A stretch of DNA of 64,000 nucleotides from Silene conica (lineage: Eukaryota; Streptophyta; Magnoliopsida; Caryophyllales; Caryophyllaceae): NCBI GenBank assembly GCA_029255685.2, contig CM055320.2, positions 15,271,111-15,335,110 on the forward strand, read 5' to 3'. Below the pieces are notes generated by a model. That model was not told the DNA's origin. It searched no databases and was given only the letters and a program-made list of their open reading frames with translations. Made by a program: the position numbers and the translations under genes. This document shows, piece after piece, positions 33,601 to 45,264 of this stretch. Each line of letters begins with the position of its first letter. Within the stretch, counting starts at the first letter, position 1.

Positions 33601-34860
33601 CATGCAAGAAAATCATGATTACCCCCGTAAAAGCTCTGACAGTATAATACTAAAAGCTAAAGCAATAGATATGGATTAGATCACTCATATAGCAATGCTT
33701 GTTAAAATGGGAAAACGAAAAAGATGAAAAAATTTGTACTGATTGAAGAACATGCACAACTTAAGCATGCATCCACCGTTTAGAGTGATCTCAGAAAAAT
33801 TAAGCTTCCTCCGTCTCACTTTATCCGAGATTTTTTGTTGATGTTTTTCCTCTTCTTTTTTTTAAAAGAAAAACAAGATGGAACGAGCTCTCCTAAAGAG
33901 AGAAAAGCTCTCTAGAATATTTTAGAGAGAGAAAAAACTTAAACCGACTACTAGTCTATAACAAAAGATTTGAACTTAAGATGGTCTTCTTTTTTTATAT
34001 AGCTAAAGAACAAAATCAAAGGAGTTAATTTTGTGCCCTATATTTCAATTACTCAAAATAAGGTACTTTTTTTCTTGTTTTTCCATCTCCATGTGTACTA
34101 GATCATATGATATTAAATAATTTTGATTAACATTAATAAGATTAATGGGGTTTATGAAACCAACAATTGGCATCAAGAACTAGTTGTGAATGCAAAATCG
34201 TTTTAATAGTTTTTACGAGTTTTGAACTAGAAAATAAAACTAAATATTTTGTGATGTATATGATAAAGCCACGAAATTATTTTGCATGTTATACATTATA
34301 GTCCTAGAAGTGTATTAGGTCATAAATTTAAACTTATGGCTTTTTTAATGTTCATTTAAATAACTTTTGAGTATAAAATGACGATTTTATCGATAAAATG
34401 GGATTTTATGACTAAAAATAGTTTAACATTGAATATGACCTTAAAAATTTTAGGTGCCCTCATATGCATATTTTACATGTAGATTGTAAACTTTCGGATA
34501 AAGCGAGTTTATTTTGCATGATTTATAATTTTTATGAGATAAAAGACAATAAATCGGGGTTCCAAGGCTAAAAATAGTTAAAAGTCGAATATGACAGTTG
34601 AAAATTTTATATGACCTCACATGCTAATTTTACCTAATTTATGTAAACTTTGAGATAAAGTTAGTTTATTTTGCATGAAATATGAATTTTATATGATAAA
34701 ATGGCATATTAGGAGGTTAATTAGTTAAAAAAAGCTAAACTATGAATCTGGCCATATTTTTAATATGTTGTCACATGAAATATTTACTTAGTGTGTGTAA
34801 ATTTTGAAATGATTCGAGCTAATTTTGCATATTTATAAAATTTTTTAGGCTATTTAGCAT
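33601..34860. repeat. AT-rich sequence with diverged ~165-bp periodic blocks
   Basis: Blocks containing TTATTTTGCATGA followed by ATATGA/ATTTTTATGAGATAAAA recur near 34258, 34512, 34672 and 34826. They also share surrounding phrases such as AGTTAAAA and TTTTATATGA. Unit boundaries are blurred. A TTGGCATCAAGAACTAG near 34168 loosely resembles a tRNA primer site, so this may be a gypsy LTR interior. No gene seen. Confidence 0.45.
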
Positions 34861-35581
34861 ATTACTACCTAATAAGTCTAAAATTTTGCATCTTACTACC
34901 TAATATGTTCAATTATTCAAATAACTACCTAATAAGTGTAATAACTGACATGATTACTACCAAAATGACGGAAATTGCTAAAAAATGACGGAAATCAATT
35001 TATTTCGTCCAGTTTTAATTTAAAACCTAATTTAATACCCATATTACCCTTCCCCTCTCCTTCCTCCATTAAAATACCTTTCTACTTTAACAAAACTTAT
35101 TTCTCCTTTTATCAATCTCGTTCTATTTTATCAATGGAACCCATTTCCCCCGATTTTCATCAACATTGTTCTATTTTCAATAATAAATCCATGTCCGGTG
35201 GTAACATGTCTTCAAGGGTCTAATCGCGGAAAGAAGAAAGTTGGTTGCTTTTTTGGGCGAAATTGAGAAATTCCGGGAAAAAAAAAAAGTTGTTGAAATA
35301 ATGGAGAGAATGATAGAAAAAAAGTGAGAATAAAGAGATTGATTTGAATGTTGAACCAGAATCGTGGAGTTTAATCGGGTGAGGAAGAGAGTTGAAGATG
35401 TTTTATTAAGAAAGGGTAAAATCGTCATTTAACTTATCCCGAACATTTAAAACTAACTTAAGTTCGGTTTTCGTCAAAAAGGTAGCAAACTGATTAATGT
35501 TATGTGATTTTAGGTAGTAAGTTGCAAAATTAATTATATTAGGTAGTAATATACAATTTTTTGAACTTATTAGGTAGTAAT
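34861..35581. mobile_element. nonautonomous TIR element (Mutator-like?) with ACTACCTAATA iterons
   Basis: The perfect 16-bp terminal inverted repeat is ATTACTACCTAATAAG at 34861-34876 and its inverse at 35566-35581. Each arm carries two further variants of TACTACCTAATA spaced about 30-35 bp apart, so the inverted similarity extends beyond 100 bp per arm. The interior is CT-rich and includes short ORFs, none recognised. No clear 9-bp duplication was found, so the superfamily is open. Confidence 0.7.
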
Positions 35582-37014
35582 TTGTTATATCTCCAATTTT
35601 TTAATATAAAAATGACATAAATAGTGAGTATTTTGGCAAAAATAGCTAAAACGAATTAAATAACTTGAGAAAATTATTTTATGTTTCATAAATATTATAT
35701 GTATCATATATGAAGTGGAAAATTTAATTCGATTAATTTCTCTATGCTTTAGATGTTTTATTCGATAAAACCGTTAATAATCAACATTGACTTCTCAATT
35801 TTAATTCGGAAGTTTTAACCTAAATTATGGGCCTTATGAGTGTCATGGATAAATTCCAGAATATTCACAAATTTAAAATTCAAAATTTTAAAATTATTGT
35901 AGTTTAATTAGGATTTATTTCATAAAAGTTATGTCACAATTTGACCTTATTTGATATGACACGTTAAATTATTGTCAAAAAAATTGAAATGACTAATTTT
36001 TTATTCCTAAGTGTGTTAGGATAATTAACTTGGACTAATATTTAATATTAGTATTATTTTGCGTTTTAATAAGTTAAATCGCAAGTGTAATAAAACCGGA
36101 ATGTATTATTTTGTTGCTGCATATTTATTTTTGAATAATTTAATAATGTAATCTTAGTATGACCTTAGTTTTAATCGATACTACGTATAATGTAAGAGAA
36201 TATTGATTTGGTTGTAATTTTTATGTGTCTCGTATCACCGGTTTGTAATTTAATAGATTTAAATTTTTTTACAATAAAATAGTCTTGTATTATTTTATTA
36301 TTTGTAATCCTGGTGATTCCAAAAGACGATGTCATTCGGAAAGGAGTTTCGTTGAAGACGGTGTTGGAAGGCGGGTCGCATGAAGTTCAAGGGACCAAAG
36401 GAATTGGTTTCCGAATGTGTATAGATTAATTGTTTTTCTATTTCTAGGAAAGCCTTATTAGGAATCTTTATTGTTTTTATTGCTTTGTTTTTAATATGTT
36501 GCATGCATAGCCAAGTCACCATAACTAAACATGCATATTTCATCGAGTCATCGACCGTGTCAATTATAATTATCACCGTAATCACCGATTTAGTTCACTT
36601 AAACGAGATAGATAATAAATCGAGATGACCTCTACATATAATCTAATAATTGAGATTAGCCTTACCAAAAAGTAGACTCTATGAGCTTCTATTTCATAAG
36701 GTGGTGCTAGTGCAGTGGTCAGTACAAACCTTGATATGTAGGAATGCACGAATTCAATGGTAAATTATTGCAAGAGTTTGAAGTTTACACATATTTTAAA
36801 TCCATAAAAAAAATACACGAATTCATTGGTAAAACATGATAACAAATTTTTAGATTTACGCATTTTAGTGAATAAGCTCAATATTTATAACGAATTCCTT
36901 AGAGTAGTATTTTAACGGAATGCTATAAAATCTACTCTTAACATAATTTTATAGTTCCTTTATTTCGTTAACTTTTTGTAGATCTCATTTTTAAGAATGA
37001 AAATTAAAATAGTA
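35582..37014. other. AT-rich, gypsy-LTR-like text, no gene
   Basis: The phrase around 36300-36420 (CTGGTGATTCCAAAAGACGA, then GGAGTTTCGTTGAAGACG) looks like the transcribed part of a Ty3/gypsy LTR, but I cannot fix its ends. The minus-strand ORF over it is not supported by any domain. Confidence 0.35.
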
Positions 37015-37290
37015 CTCCCTCATATTCCCGATAACTGTCCCATTTCGGGTTGGGTACGAGAATTAAGGAATTCATTTGTTTAATGTAAAGTAATGTGTGG
37101 GGTGGGAAGATTAGAGAGAGGGAATGTATTATTGATTATTATTGTGAGTAGAGGTAAGGGGTAAGGTGGGTTATTATTGTGGGTTAAAGTGAATAAAATA
37201 AGTATAAATAATGTCCCAAAATGGAATATGGGACATTTACGTGACTAGACGAAAACGGAAAGTGGGACAGTTATCCAGAATAGGAGGGAG
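37015..37290. mobile_element. Stowaway-like MITE, 276 bp
   Basis: CTCCCTCATATTCCCGATAACTG at the left is matched inversely by CAGTTATCCAGAATAGGAGGGAG at the right, and TA flanks both ends. GGGTTGGG and ATGGGACATT lie inside. A decayed relative is visible near 12150-12400. Confidence 0.85.
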
Positions 37291-37532
37291 TACTATTTAT
37301 TAATAATTTTTTGTTGAAAACTATTTATTATTCAAAAAAAGTACTCTATTTTAGTAATATCACGAAAATTTGCTATTATGATGGTGAAAATGTTTGAGTT
37401 AAAAGCTTGTAAAATTATATAATAATGTTATTTGTTTTACCATTTGTTTATCACTTATATTTTCATTGACTAATAATGTTTCTTGTTCATCTTTTTATAT
37501 TATTTTTTATTATTGATAGACTATATGGACTA

Positions 37533-37911
37533 CTAGGTAGCATGGACACTACTTCTCTTAATTAGTCGTCCCGTGTCCGACACCGTGTCCGACACTCGGA
37601 CACCCGACACTCGTTAGACACATGACTAAACATATTATAGTTTAGACGAATAATAAAATTTTAAAAAGATCGTTTTGAAGATGAGTTTGGGTTGAAAAAT
37701 GAAAATTAGTTATAGTAAAGGTCAAATTGTACCTTACTTGGTTAGATTTAGTTTTAAATACATGATAAAAATAAAATTATACGTCGTTTATAACCATAAG
37801 ATATATATTTTCCTATTATGAAATGCCGTGTCCCGTGTTCTAAATTTTATGAGATGCTATGTTCTGTGTCCGTGTCGTGTCCGTGTCCGTGTCCGTTTTG
37901 GTGCTACCTAG
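37533..37911. mobile_element. nonautonomous hAT-type element, 379 bp, 8-bp TSD
   Basis: A perfect 10-bp terminal inverted repeat CTAGGTAGCA / TGCTACCTAG is flanked by a perfect 8-bp duplication ATGGACTA (37525-37532, 37912-37919). Subterminal arms are packed with GTGTCCGTGTCC and TCGGACAC repeats in inverse orientation, which may be transposase-binding sites. The interior is AT-rich and noncoding. Confidence 0.85.
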
Positions 37912-38159
37912 ATGGACTATTGAGAAAATTTGTATTACTTATGCAACATAATGAAATTGAGTATCGCGGTTCATTGAAGTTTTGTATTGATTATTCGAAG
38001 AAATTATATTAACAAAATTGGTTTTCATAAATTAATTACATATTTTTGGTGTAGGTCCTACATTTTTCTAAAAATAAAAAATAAAAGAAAATGAATTTGA
38101 TTACGTGGACGCGCGAAATTGTACGAAATATTCTTATATTAATATAGATTAGATGAACA

Positions 38160-38430
38160 GTAGGTCTCTTGAGAGACCGCCTCTCAATAAGCTTATCGAG
38201 AGACTATTGTACAAATTTAAGAAAAAATTACTAAAGGTGATATAATAGGTACAAAGCATGATTAAAGATAACATGAGTACATTTATTACGTAAATAAGTA
38301 CGAAATTAATATGGTACGATTAATGATAAAAGAGTCACGAAATACAAATAAAAGTGTACAAAAGAATGGTCTCTCAATAATTTTATTGAAAGACCGTCTC
38401 TCAATAATTTATTGAGAGACCGTCTCTCTT
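38160..38430. mobile_element. foldback element with GGTCTCTCAATAA arms
   Basis: The left arm GGTCTCTTGAGAGACCGCCTC and right arms GGTCTCTCAATAAT / ATTATTGAGAGACCGTCTC form nested inverted repeats around an AT-rich centre. I could not assign a superfamily or a target duplication. Confidence 0.55.
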
Positions 38431-38581
38431 AAATTTTAGTGTAAGATGAAAGTCCTTCAATAACTGCAAACTTTATCTTATTAGTGTCTGACACACCAAA
38501 ATACGGTCTTTAGTTTTAAAAACCAGGCTAATTGATAATGGATGAAATTATATTTTTAATAAAATAAATTGATTAAAGTGC

Positions 38582-39190
38582 TGGGCACGATTATTAGGCC
38601 AAGGTCATTTAGGCCCAAAACTAAGGATCAAGCCTTGTAAGGCCGTCATCCCAACCCAAGTTAGTAGCAAAGCCCATGAAATCTCCTAGAGAGCCCAACG
38701 AGCACGGAGCGTGGCGTCTATGCGACTAATAAGGTCCACATCGAGACTCGAGCGAGGTTATGACTGAGGTCCACCTCGAGTCGAGGATGGGGATCTAGCC
38801 TTGGCTCACTTCTGGAATTGCCGCTCTATGCTAGGCTAGTTGCATGGCCAAAGCCTCGTGGATTCTTCAGAAGTCCACTTGAACCCCTTCAGTCCATAAA
38901 CTTTTGTCATCTATAAATAGGAGCACATTCCACGTCTCAAGGTATCCAATGTCTAACTCTCAAAGGACTATCTCTCACTACAATCAGTCTACTGAAGAAA
39001 TCTCTCAACGAAGGATCATGTGATTCATATCGGCCTCAAAATGAGAACAAAGATTGACTTAAACATCGAAGGGGCTTTCCTCGAAAAAATCCAAGACTAG
39101 GTTTACTCCTTGTTTCAAAAATCGGCCGAGAGGGAGAAGCAAGTTCAAGGACCTCAAGTGCCTCTGTCGGACCGAGCTTAACCAACAACA
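38582..39190 (+). mobile_element. LTR-like sequence, probable solo LTR
   Basis: TGCTGGGCACGATTATTAGG at the left and AACCAACAACA at the right give TG...CA limits. In between are a GC-richer U3-like part, a strong TATA box CTATAAATAGG near 38916 and a leader-like region. No 5-bp duplication is obvious at these limits, so the ends may be off or decayed. Confidence 0.45.
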
Positions 39191-39659
39191 AATTATTCTT
39201 TAGTTTTTATGTAATTAGTATTAAGCTCTGAGTACATTTTTGCCCGAAACATCAAATATTTGCATAATTTAAAGACCAAATTTGTGTGAGGAACCATATA
39301 TCCTTGCCCAACTCTCTTTTAGTTTCCTTATTTATTATTACAAGTAAAGAACTTGGATTTTATTTAGCAAATGATGAAATATAGTTGTAGAATATAAGAT
39401 CTACCATTACCTTAGACACACTATTATAGCTCAAACATAATTTGATGGTCTAAAAGATGAGTTTAATTTAAGAGTCGCCTATCTATTCTCCCGCTAAATA
39501 ATCGACATAGTAGGAGAAATTCTTTGATTTACACAATGATGTATAAACTCTATGTTTATATTTCATTTGTCCAATTATTTGTTTACCTAAAGCACACATT
39601 AATAAGCTAAATATAAAAACATTTACACGCTTATTTCATTAATTACGGTAATTATTAGT

Positions 39660-40990
39660 TTTTTTTAACTAAAGAGGGACAACACCCCGAAAATTAGCTA
39701 CTAGCTACTCCAAAAATGTTTTCCCTAAGGTGGAGACGTAGCTCTCTACAAGGAAAATCCAAATGTTTAACTAAGGTACTTGATTTAACTCATTTGTTAG
39801 CTAACAAAACCACAACTCTGTTAGCTTTTCTAAAAGTGCGCTCCAGCTTGAACCTTCATTGATCATCTTCTATCAAATATTTACACCTTCTGATAATAAA
39901 TTTTAGATTATTGCTCACCAATTGGTCTTCATTTCAGAAATTTAAATGAATTTCTGACAGATCAACCGTCAGAAAGAAATTCACTGTACTGACGGATTAT
40001 CCCTCGGTATTCCGTATTTTTTTTCTGACGAATAATCCGTCAGAATTAATTATCGCCATTGACTTTGGTCAACGCGCCAAATTATTCTGATGGACAATCT
40101 GTAAGTATATTTTTCGGTCATATTTCCGTCAAAAATCTGTCAGTTACGACTACTTACGCGTACTTTTCACACGGATTAAAATTTTCGTCAGAATTGTCGT
40201 CACTTATCCGGCTTTTTATTGTAGTGCTAGGGTCGCTTCAATCGTAAATCTGTCGGAAGACGTACCTTGCTAGTATAAAGTATCCTCTTAAACTAGGTCT
40301 ATAGTGAGGGACATGGAAGTGATTTTTGTAGAATTGTTGGCGGTACTAGGTCAGTAAAAAGCTCTCATTTCCACCAACTTTGTTCACGCCACATATCGCT
40401 AACTGTTGCTCCTATAATGTCATTAGGAATAGAAAATAAAATATTATCTGAGAAGCATATGCCATCGACCCACGCATGATCCCAAAAAAGCGTCCTTCTT
40501 CCGTTACCTGCTACAGTGGTAAAACCTCTCATTATAGTCTTAGCTTGAGACGAAATATCGCCCCAAATGTTAGGCAAAAAAATTTTTGGCTGGAAAATAA
40601 CAATATCGCATCTATTTTTGCAATATTATGTACGTACAACACGTGACCAAAGACTTGGGGGCTTTGAAATAACCCTTCAACTAAATTTTGTTAGAAAAGT
40701 TGTATTAGCTTGTCTTGTTGAAACAATACCCGATCCTCCACGTGATTTTGGTTTTTGGATAGTTTTCAAGTTGATAAGACAAATAGACTTCTTAGTTTCA
40801 TCGTCACCCCATAAAAAAATGAGACTTTCTATCAAAAGAATCACATACCGACTTTGGGCTCTAAGCGGTATGCATATTGTAATTCGCTAAGGTTGTCAAT
40901 GTGGACTTAATCAAGGTTTTTCGCCCGATAAAAGACAATCGTTTAGTAAACCAACCTGTTAATCTCATGTTGATTTTTTTTCTTCACTAT
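39660..40990 (-). pseudogene. LINE remnant with inserted CACTA end
   Basis: On the minus strand, 40990-40365 gives reverse transcriptase thumb fragments and GRRTLFWDHAWVDG. 39930-39665 gives the RNase H end (TFRKANRVVVLLAN) and a T8 run (A-tail) at 39660. Stops and frameshifts are frequent. The segment at 39935-40226 is not LINE but the end of a CACTA-like element. Confidence 0.72.
39935..40226. mobile_element. CACTA-type element fragment (right end)
   Basis: Repeated CTGACGGAT / ATCCGTCAG subterminal units lead to the right terminus TTATTGTAGTG at 40226. On the minus strand this reads CACTACAATAAAAAGCCGG, a CACTA terminus. The phrase GACTTTGGTCAACGCGCCAA matches (inverted) sequence near the left end of the complete CACTA element at 43476. 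No CACTA left end was found. Confidence 0.6.
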
Positions 40991-41019
40991 GCCAAATCAG
41001 CCCATCAATAACAAGTCTA

Positions 41020-42075
41020 CCATAACGGTTTCATGCATATAATAACGACACTTAAATTATCGTTGTCCAAATATTGGCGGAAACCTAAACTGCTATATAA
41101 CAATAACGGTTTCTCAAGCAAAGCAAACCGTTGTTATTAAACTTCGACAACGGTTGTTGAACAAACCGTTACTAAGATAAGAACACGACTTTTCAAAAAT
41201 CATTGTTAAATATCAAATAGCAACGACTTGTGGTACCCGTTGTTATATGTTTGATAACGGTTCTGTTGTGCCCGTGATTATTTATTGTTCACTGTGTGAA
41301 TATAACCATTGTAAAACGTTTTTTGATGTTTAATATTAACCGTTGCATGTTTGCCTAGAAAAGAATTGTTGCATGCTTGCCTAGGAATGAACCGTTGCAT
41401 GTTTGCCGAGTGTTGACCAGGATTATTATATATTTCTCTACAAATATAACTTATAATGTGATCAATTAACATATCCCCCAATTCAGAGTTCAATTAATTA
41501 TATAGCCTATAATTTATTTAAAAATATTACACTTCGAAAACCACGGCGTCGTCGTCTTCTAAACCCGTTGAATCACATTCAAATATCTGCTATGCCCATC
41601 CTATTACCTGTATTATACACAACTTTCCAATTAAATATGATGACCATGGTAAGGCTTATTCGAGAAGTCTTAGTTGGATAAGAGTTATGCTTCATGAATG
41701 AAGTTATGCGAACGTTAAGAAGGTTCATCCAGCTTGAGGTAAAGGTGGTTTCTTGGGTACGCACTTATTTAGTTCAAGACCCATAGGAAGAAGCATGACT
41801 CTTATTGTCAAGCGAGAAAACTGCAAGCATGATACGAGGATCATGATGCAGGGAGGTACAATTATTATACTGATGATGGGTTACAGGCGCAATATTTGTG
41901 GATTGCAACCGATAGGGATGTTTATCTTTTAAGAACATTTCCGCACTATAATGACACAGTCCCTCGTGAATGGGAGGCTGAATAAGTGCCTCCTAATAAT
42001 CCACATATTGAATTGCTTGTATTTATATCAATCGCATGGGAATTATAAGATGATTATATTATTATTATTGTAATT
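41020..42075. repeat. AACCGTTGTTAT-iteron region and unrecognised degenerate sequence
   Basis: Between 41020 and 41290, AACGGTT / AACCGTT motifs recur in both orientations as in CACTA subterminal regions. At about 41336-41410 a unit of 25-26 bp (ACCGTTGCATGTTTGCC plus linker) is repeated three times. 41540-42000 holds broken reading frames I could not identify. Confidence 0.45.
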
Positions 42076-42077
42076 TT

Positions 42078-42207
42078 AATATGTGGATTCAATATATGGA
42101 TTATTAGGAGCACATATTGCAATGCTGCCCAAAGACCAAGTTCACCCAAACAAAACTGAAATGTTGAGCTCAACCTTTTCAACTGAAACTCTTCTATTGA
42201 TTATTCA
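42078..42207 (-). repeat. segment inversely homologous to 50506-50640
   Basis: On the minus strand, GAATAATCAATAGAAGAG, then TTGAAAAGGTTGAGCTCAAC, then GAACTTGGTCTTTGGGCAG match the plus strand of 50506-50640 closely. The longest frame contains ELGLWAALQ but has a stop upstream; I do not assign it to a family. It abuts the CACTA left end at 42208. Confidence 0.7.
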
Positions 42208-43472
42208 CACTAGTAGAAAAAAACCCCTACCACGACGCCTTTATCGCGGCGGTTCTAATAGAACCGTCGCGAAAAGCCCAAGAAATTGGCGGGAGGGAAT
42301 TTTTAAGGTGTAGGAGGTCTATTGCGGCGGTTTAAATTAAGAACCGCCGTAATAGAAGTAAATATTTGCGGCGGTTTTAGATAAGAAACGCCGCTATAAG
42401 TCAATTACGGCGGTCGTATTAACAATCGTCGTTAATAACGACGTTAAAACTAATAATACTTGACAGCACTTTTATATTAAAGAACCGTCGTTCTATGTTT
42501 TTGTGGCGGTTTTAACTAGAACCGACGTTAAAGTTAATAATACCAGACAATACTTTTTTATTAAACAACCGTCGTTATATGTTATATTCTTCGGCCGCTG
42601 CATGTAATAATTTGTTTTTGTGTCATTCATAATTAAAACCGAGGCAACTGATATTTAATTAATAAATAAACAACAAATACGGAGTATACTACATACTGTC
42701 ATACATATATCATCTCTCTCAAAACTTGGCCTATTACTTCCATCACCAAACCCTAACTTTTCTACTTCTCGATCGTCCCACCACCACCATCACACCACTG
42801 TCCCCTACTGCTCTTGTCGCACCACCACCACCACCACGGTGCCATGCTGCTACATCTCAGGTCACTTATTTATTCTCATATCCCTTCGGCAGACTAGCTC
42901 CTAGTTTGATAGTTCATCTTCATCGATCTCCCTTACTTGGCCTCTCAAGCACCCAACACTCGTTTGCCATCACAGGTTCCTTTTACTTGTGATTGTTTTT
43001 TTCTGATTTTGATTCCAATTGGTATTTAGTTTCTAAGGTTTTCTCATCGAATGGTTGTTCAATGGAGATTTGTTGATAGTACGATTGGTGGTCTACCCAT
43101 TTCAGATTTAATATCTAGGGTTTGTTTTGATTTTTTTTCAGATATAATTATGTCTATCTATTTCCCCAATTTCGTCTATTTATTTCTATCCCTAATTCAG
43201 AGTTCACATTCTGTCCATCCATTAATCAATCTCTCACACATTTTTTTCTAGACCCTTCATTTTTTTATACTTACTTTGTTTTTCTCATTTCCCCTGATTC
43301 CTCTCAGACGGTGGTTGCAGCTGAAATTCGATCTCTCTACAAGATGCACATTAATTGTTCGATAAAATGCTCAAGAGAAATTGCAGCAAATACAAGCAAG
43401 CCGGCTTGTTAGCTAGCATCATAGGTTCTGTGGATGCTTTTCTTTATCAGATTGCCTATTTTTTTAAAATGA
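42208..43472 (+). mobile_element. left end and leader of a CACTA-type element (outer)
   Basis: It starts CACTAGTAGAAAAAAACCCC. It has subterminal inverted units (GCGGCGGTTCTAATAGAACC, GCGGCGGTTTAAATTAAGAACC) at 42240-42560. Then comes a CCACCACC-rich leader with a splice-donor-like CTCAG|GTCAC near 42857 and an acceptor-like CTCTCAG|ACGG near 43308. The complete second CACTA element interrupts it at 43476. The outer element's right end (CTACTAGTG) was not found. Confidence 0.65.
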
Positions 43473-43889
43473 TATCACTACAAAAAAAGCGCGACATACT
43501 GACGGAATTTTTATTCCGTCAGTTTTTTTCAAAGGACTGACGGATTCCGGACGGAATACTGACGGAATAACTTCCTGACGGAAATTCCGTCACAAGCCGT
43601 CAGTAAAATCCGGCGCTTTGACCAAAGTCAATGGCGGTAAAAATTACTGACGGAAACTCCGTCAGAATTCGTCAGATTATATTGGCGCGTTGACAAAGTC
43701 AATGGCGGTAAAGGTATCTGACGTAAATTCCGTCAGAAAACTGGTTTACTGACGGAAATTCCGTCAGAATATTGCTTTAGTGACGGAATATTAACTGAGG
43801 GAAATTCAGTCAGAACTCTGCTTTAGTGACGGAATTTCCGTCAGGATTCTCAGTTTTTTTTTTCGAAATATTATAAGTTTATATATAAT

Positions 43890-44320
43890 GAATAAAAAAG
43901 CAAATAAACTTTATATTATTGTATAAGCAAACAATAACTACTATTTACGAGTATAAACAATAGCTACAAAAAAAAGATTTATATATATATATATATATAT
44001 TATTGTATAAGCAAACAATATTAATAACTACTATTTACGAGTATAAACAATAACTACTATTTACGAGTATAAACAATAACTACAAAAAAGCCTTATATTA
44101 TTGTATAAGCAAACAATAACTCTACTATTTACGAGCTATATAAACAATAACTACTATTTACTAGTATAAACAATTAATAACTACTACAATATATAACTAC
44201 AAAAAAAAGCAAATAATTAAATTATACAATCAAAGCTATATATATTATATATATTATAAGTTTAATTTATGAAGCAAACAAACAATAACTACGACTATTT
44301 ACGAGTATCATTTTTCTTTA
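43890..44320. repeat. AT-rich tandem-like repeats and (TA)n
   Basis: The phrase ATTGTATAAGCAAACAATAA with ACTACTATTTACGAGTATAA recurs four or more times. A TA microsatellite lies at about 43980-44002. The block lies between the left subterminal array of the CACTA element and the nested Helitron. Confidence 0.65.
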
Positions 44321-44329
44321 ATGTTAGAA

Positions 44330-45264
44330 TCTATATATAATATAAAAAGGCAAGACAAAGCACCACACTTCACCATTTCACTTTTGAGGAATTCTAGCAA
44401 GCCACATCATCATTATTATTTTAAAAAAAAAAAAGAAAAAAAAACACTAATGAATTTACCAACATTAAATGCATACCAAGTTTTTAAATACCATAACATC
44501 ATTATTTTAAAAATAAATAAAAAAAATAAAACTAATGAATTTACAAGCATTAAATGTATATCAAGTTCTTAAAGAAAATTAAAAAATACTATCCTCCGTT
44601 TTTATATAATGTTCCCATTTGTTGAATATATGAGTGTAGTATTTTAATAAAATGGGTACATTATATAAAAATGGAGGAAGTATAAGTTAAAAAATTAAAT
44701 TAAATAAAAGGTATAAACAAAAAAAATTGTAATTGAGCTCCTCTCATAATTGATCTTATTTATTAAATCATTATTTCTTTTATTAATGAAATGACCTTTT
44801 AACTTTACTTTCATCGTTATTTATATATATTCTTTATTTATGTACCATATTTTTTATTTTCCTTTCATTCATAAAATTTTGAGAGATTAGTAATATAATT
44901 TTTCATATATATTTCGGAGTTAGGAGGTTTTTAATTGCATATGGAGTAGAAAATAAATTTCAATGCAATTTATTCTTATATGAAAGGGTGACTTCTTTAA
45001 TAGAGTAGAAAATAATTTTCAATGCAATTTTTAGATGGTCGCTTCAAAACAACCAAGTTATTCACATTTTGGTTTGCCTATACTCCTGAATCAAAAATTG
45101 GATTGTATTAAATATTTGTTTTAAAATAAAGCTCCCGTAGTCGTGTTCGTTTTAAACAAATAAATGAGTAAAAGGGATTACTCCCTATAAGTTATTCACA
45201 AATTAAACAGTTAAATACAGTACATCATTAATGATCCCGTGATTTTCACGGGCTCCAAAACTAG
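44330..45264 (+). mobile_element. nonautonomous Helitron, 935 bp, nested in CACTA
   Basis: The 5' end TCTATATATAATATAAAAAGG follows an A. The 3' end has the stem CCCGTGATTTTCACGGG (45236-45252), then CTCCAAAACTAG, then T. A-to-T insertion, 5' TC and 3' CTAG after a hairpin are Helitron hallmarks. There is no Rep/helicase coding region. Confidence 0.75.
44588..44682. mobile_element. short near-palindromic MITE
   Basis: The left TCCTCCGTTTTTATATAATG is mirrored by CATTATATAAAAATGGAGGA on the right, about 95 bp in all, flanked by TA-containing sequence. It lies inside the Helitron. Confidence 0.65.

Noticed and set aside
36298-36585. 95-residue minus-strand ORF
   Set aside because: It overlies LTR-like transcribed sequence read the other way; no domain.
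42726-43251. Plus-strand ORFs in the CCACCACC-rich region
   Set aside because: Composition and position match the untranslated leader of a CACTA element; similar text precedes the second transposase region at 45880.
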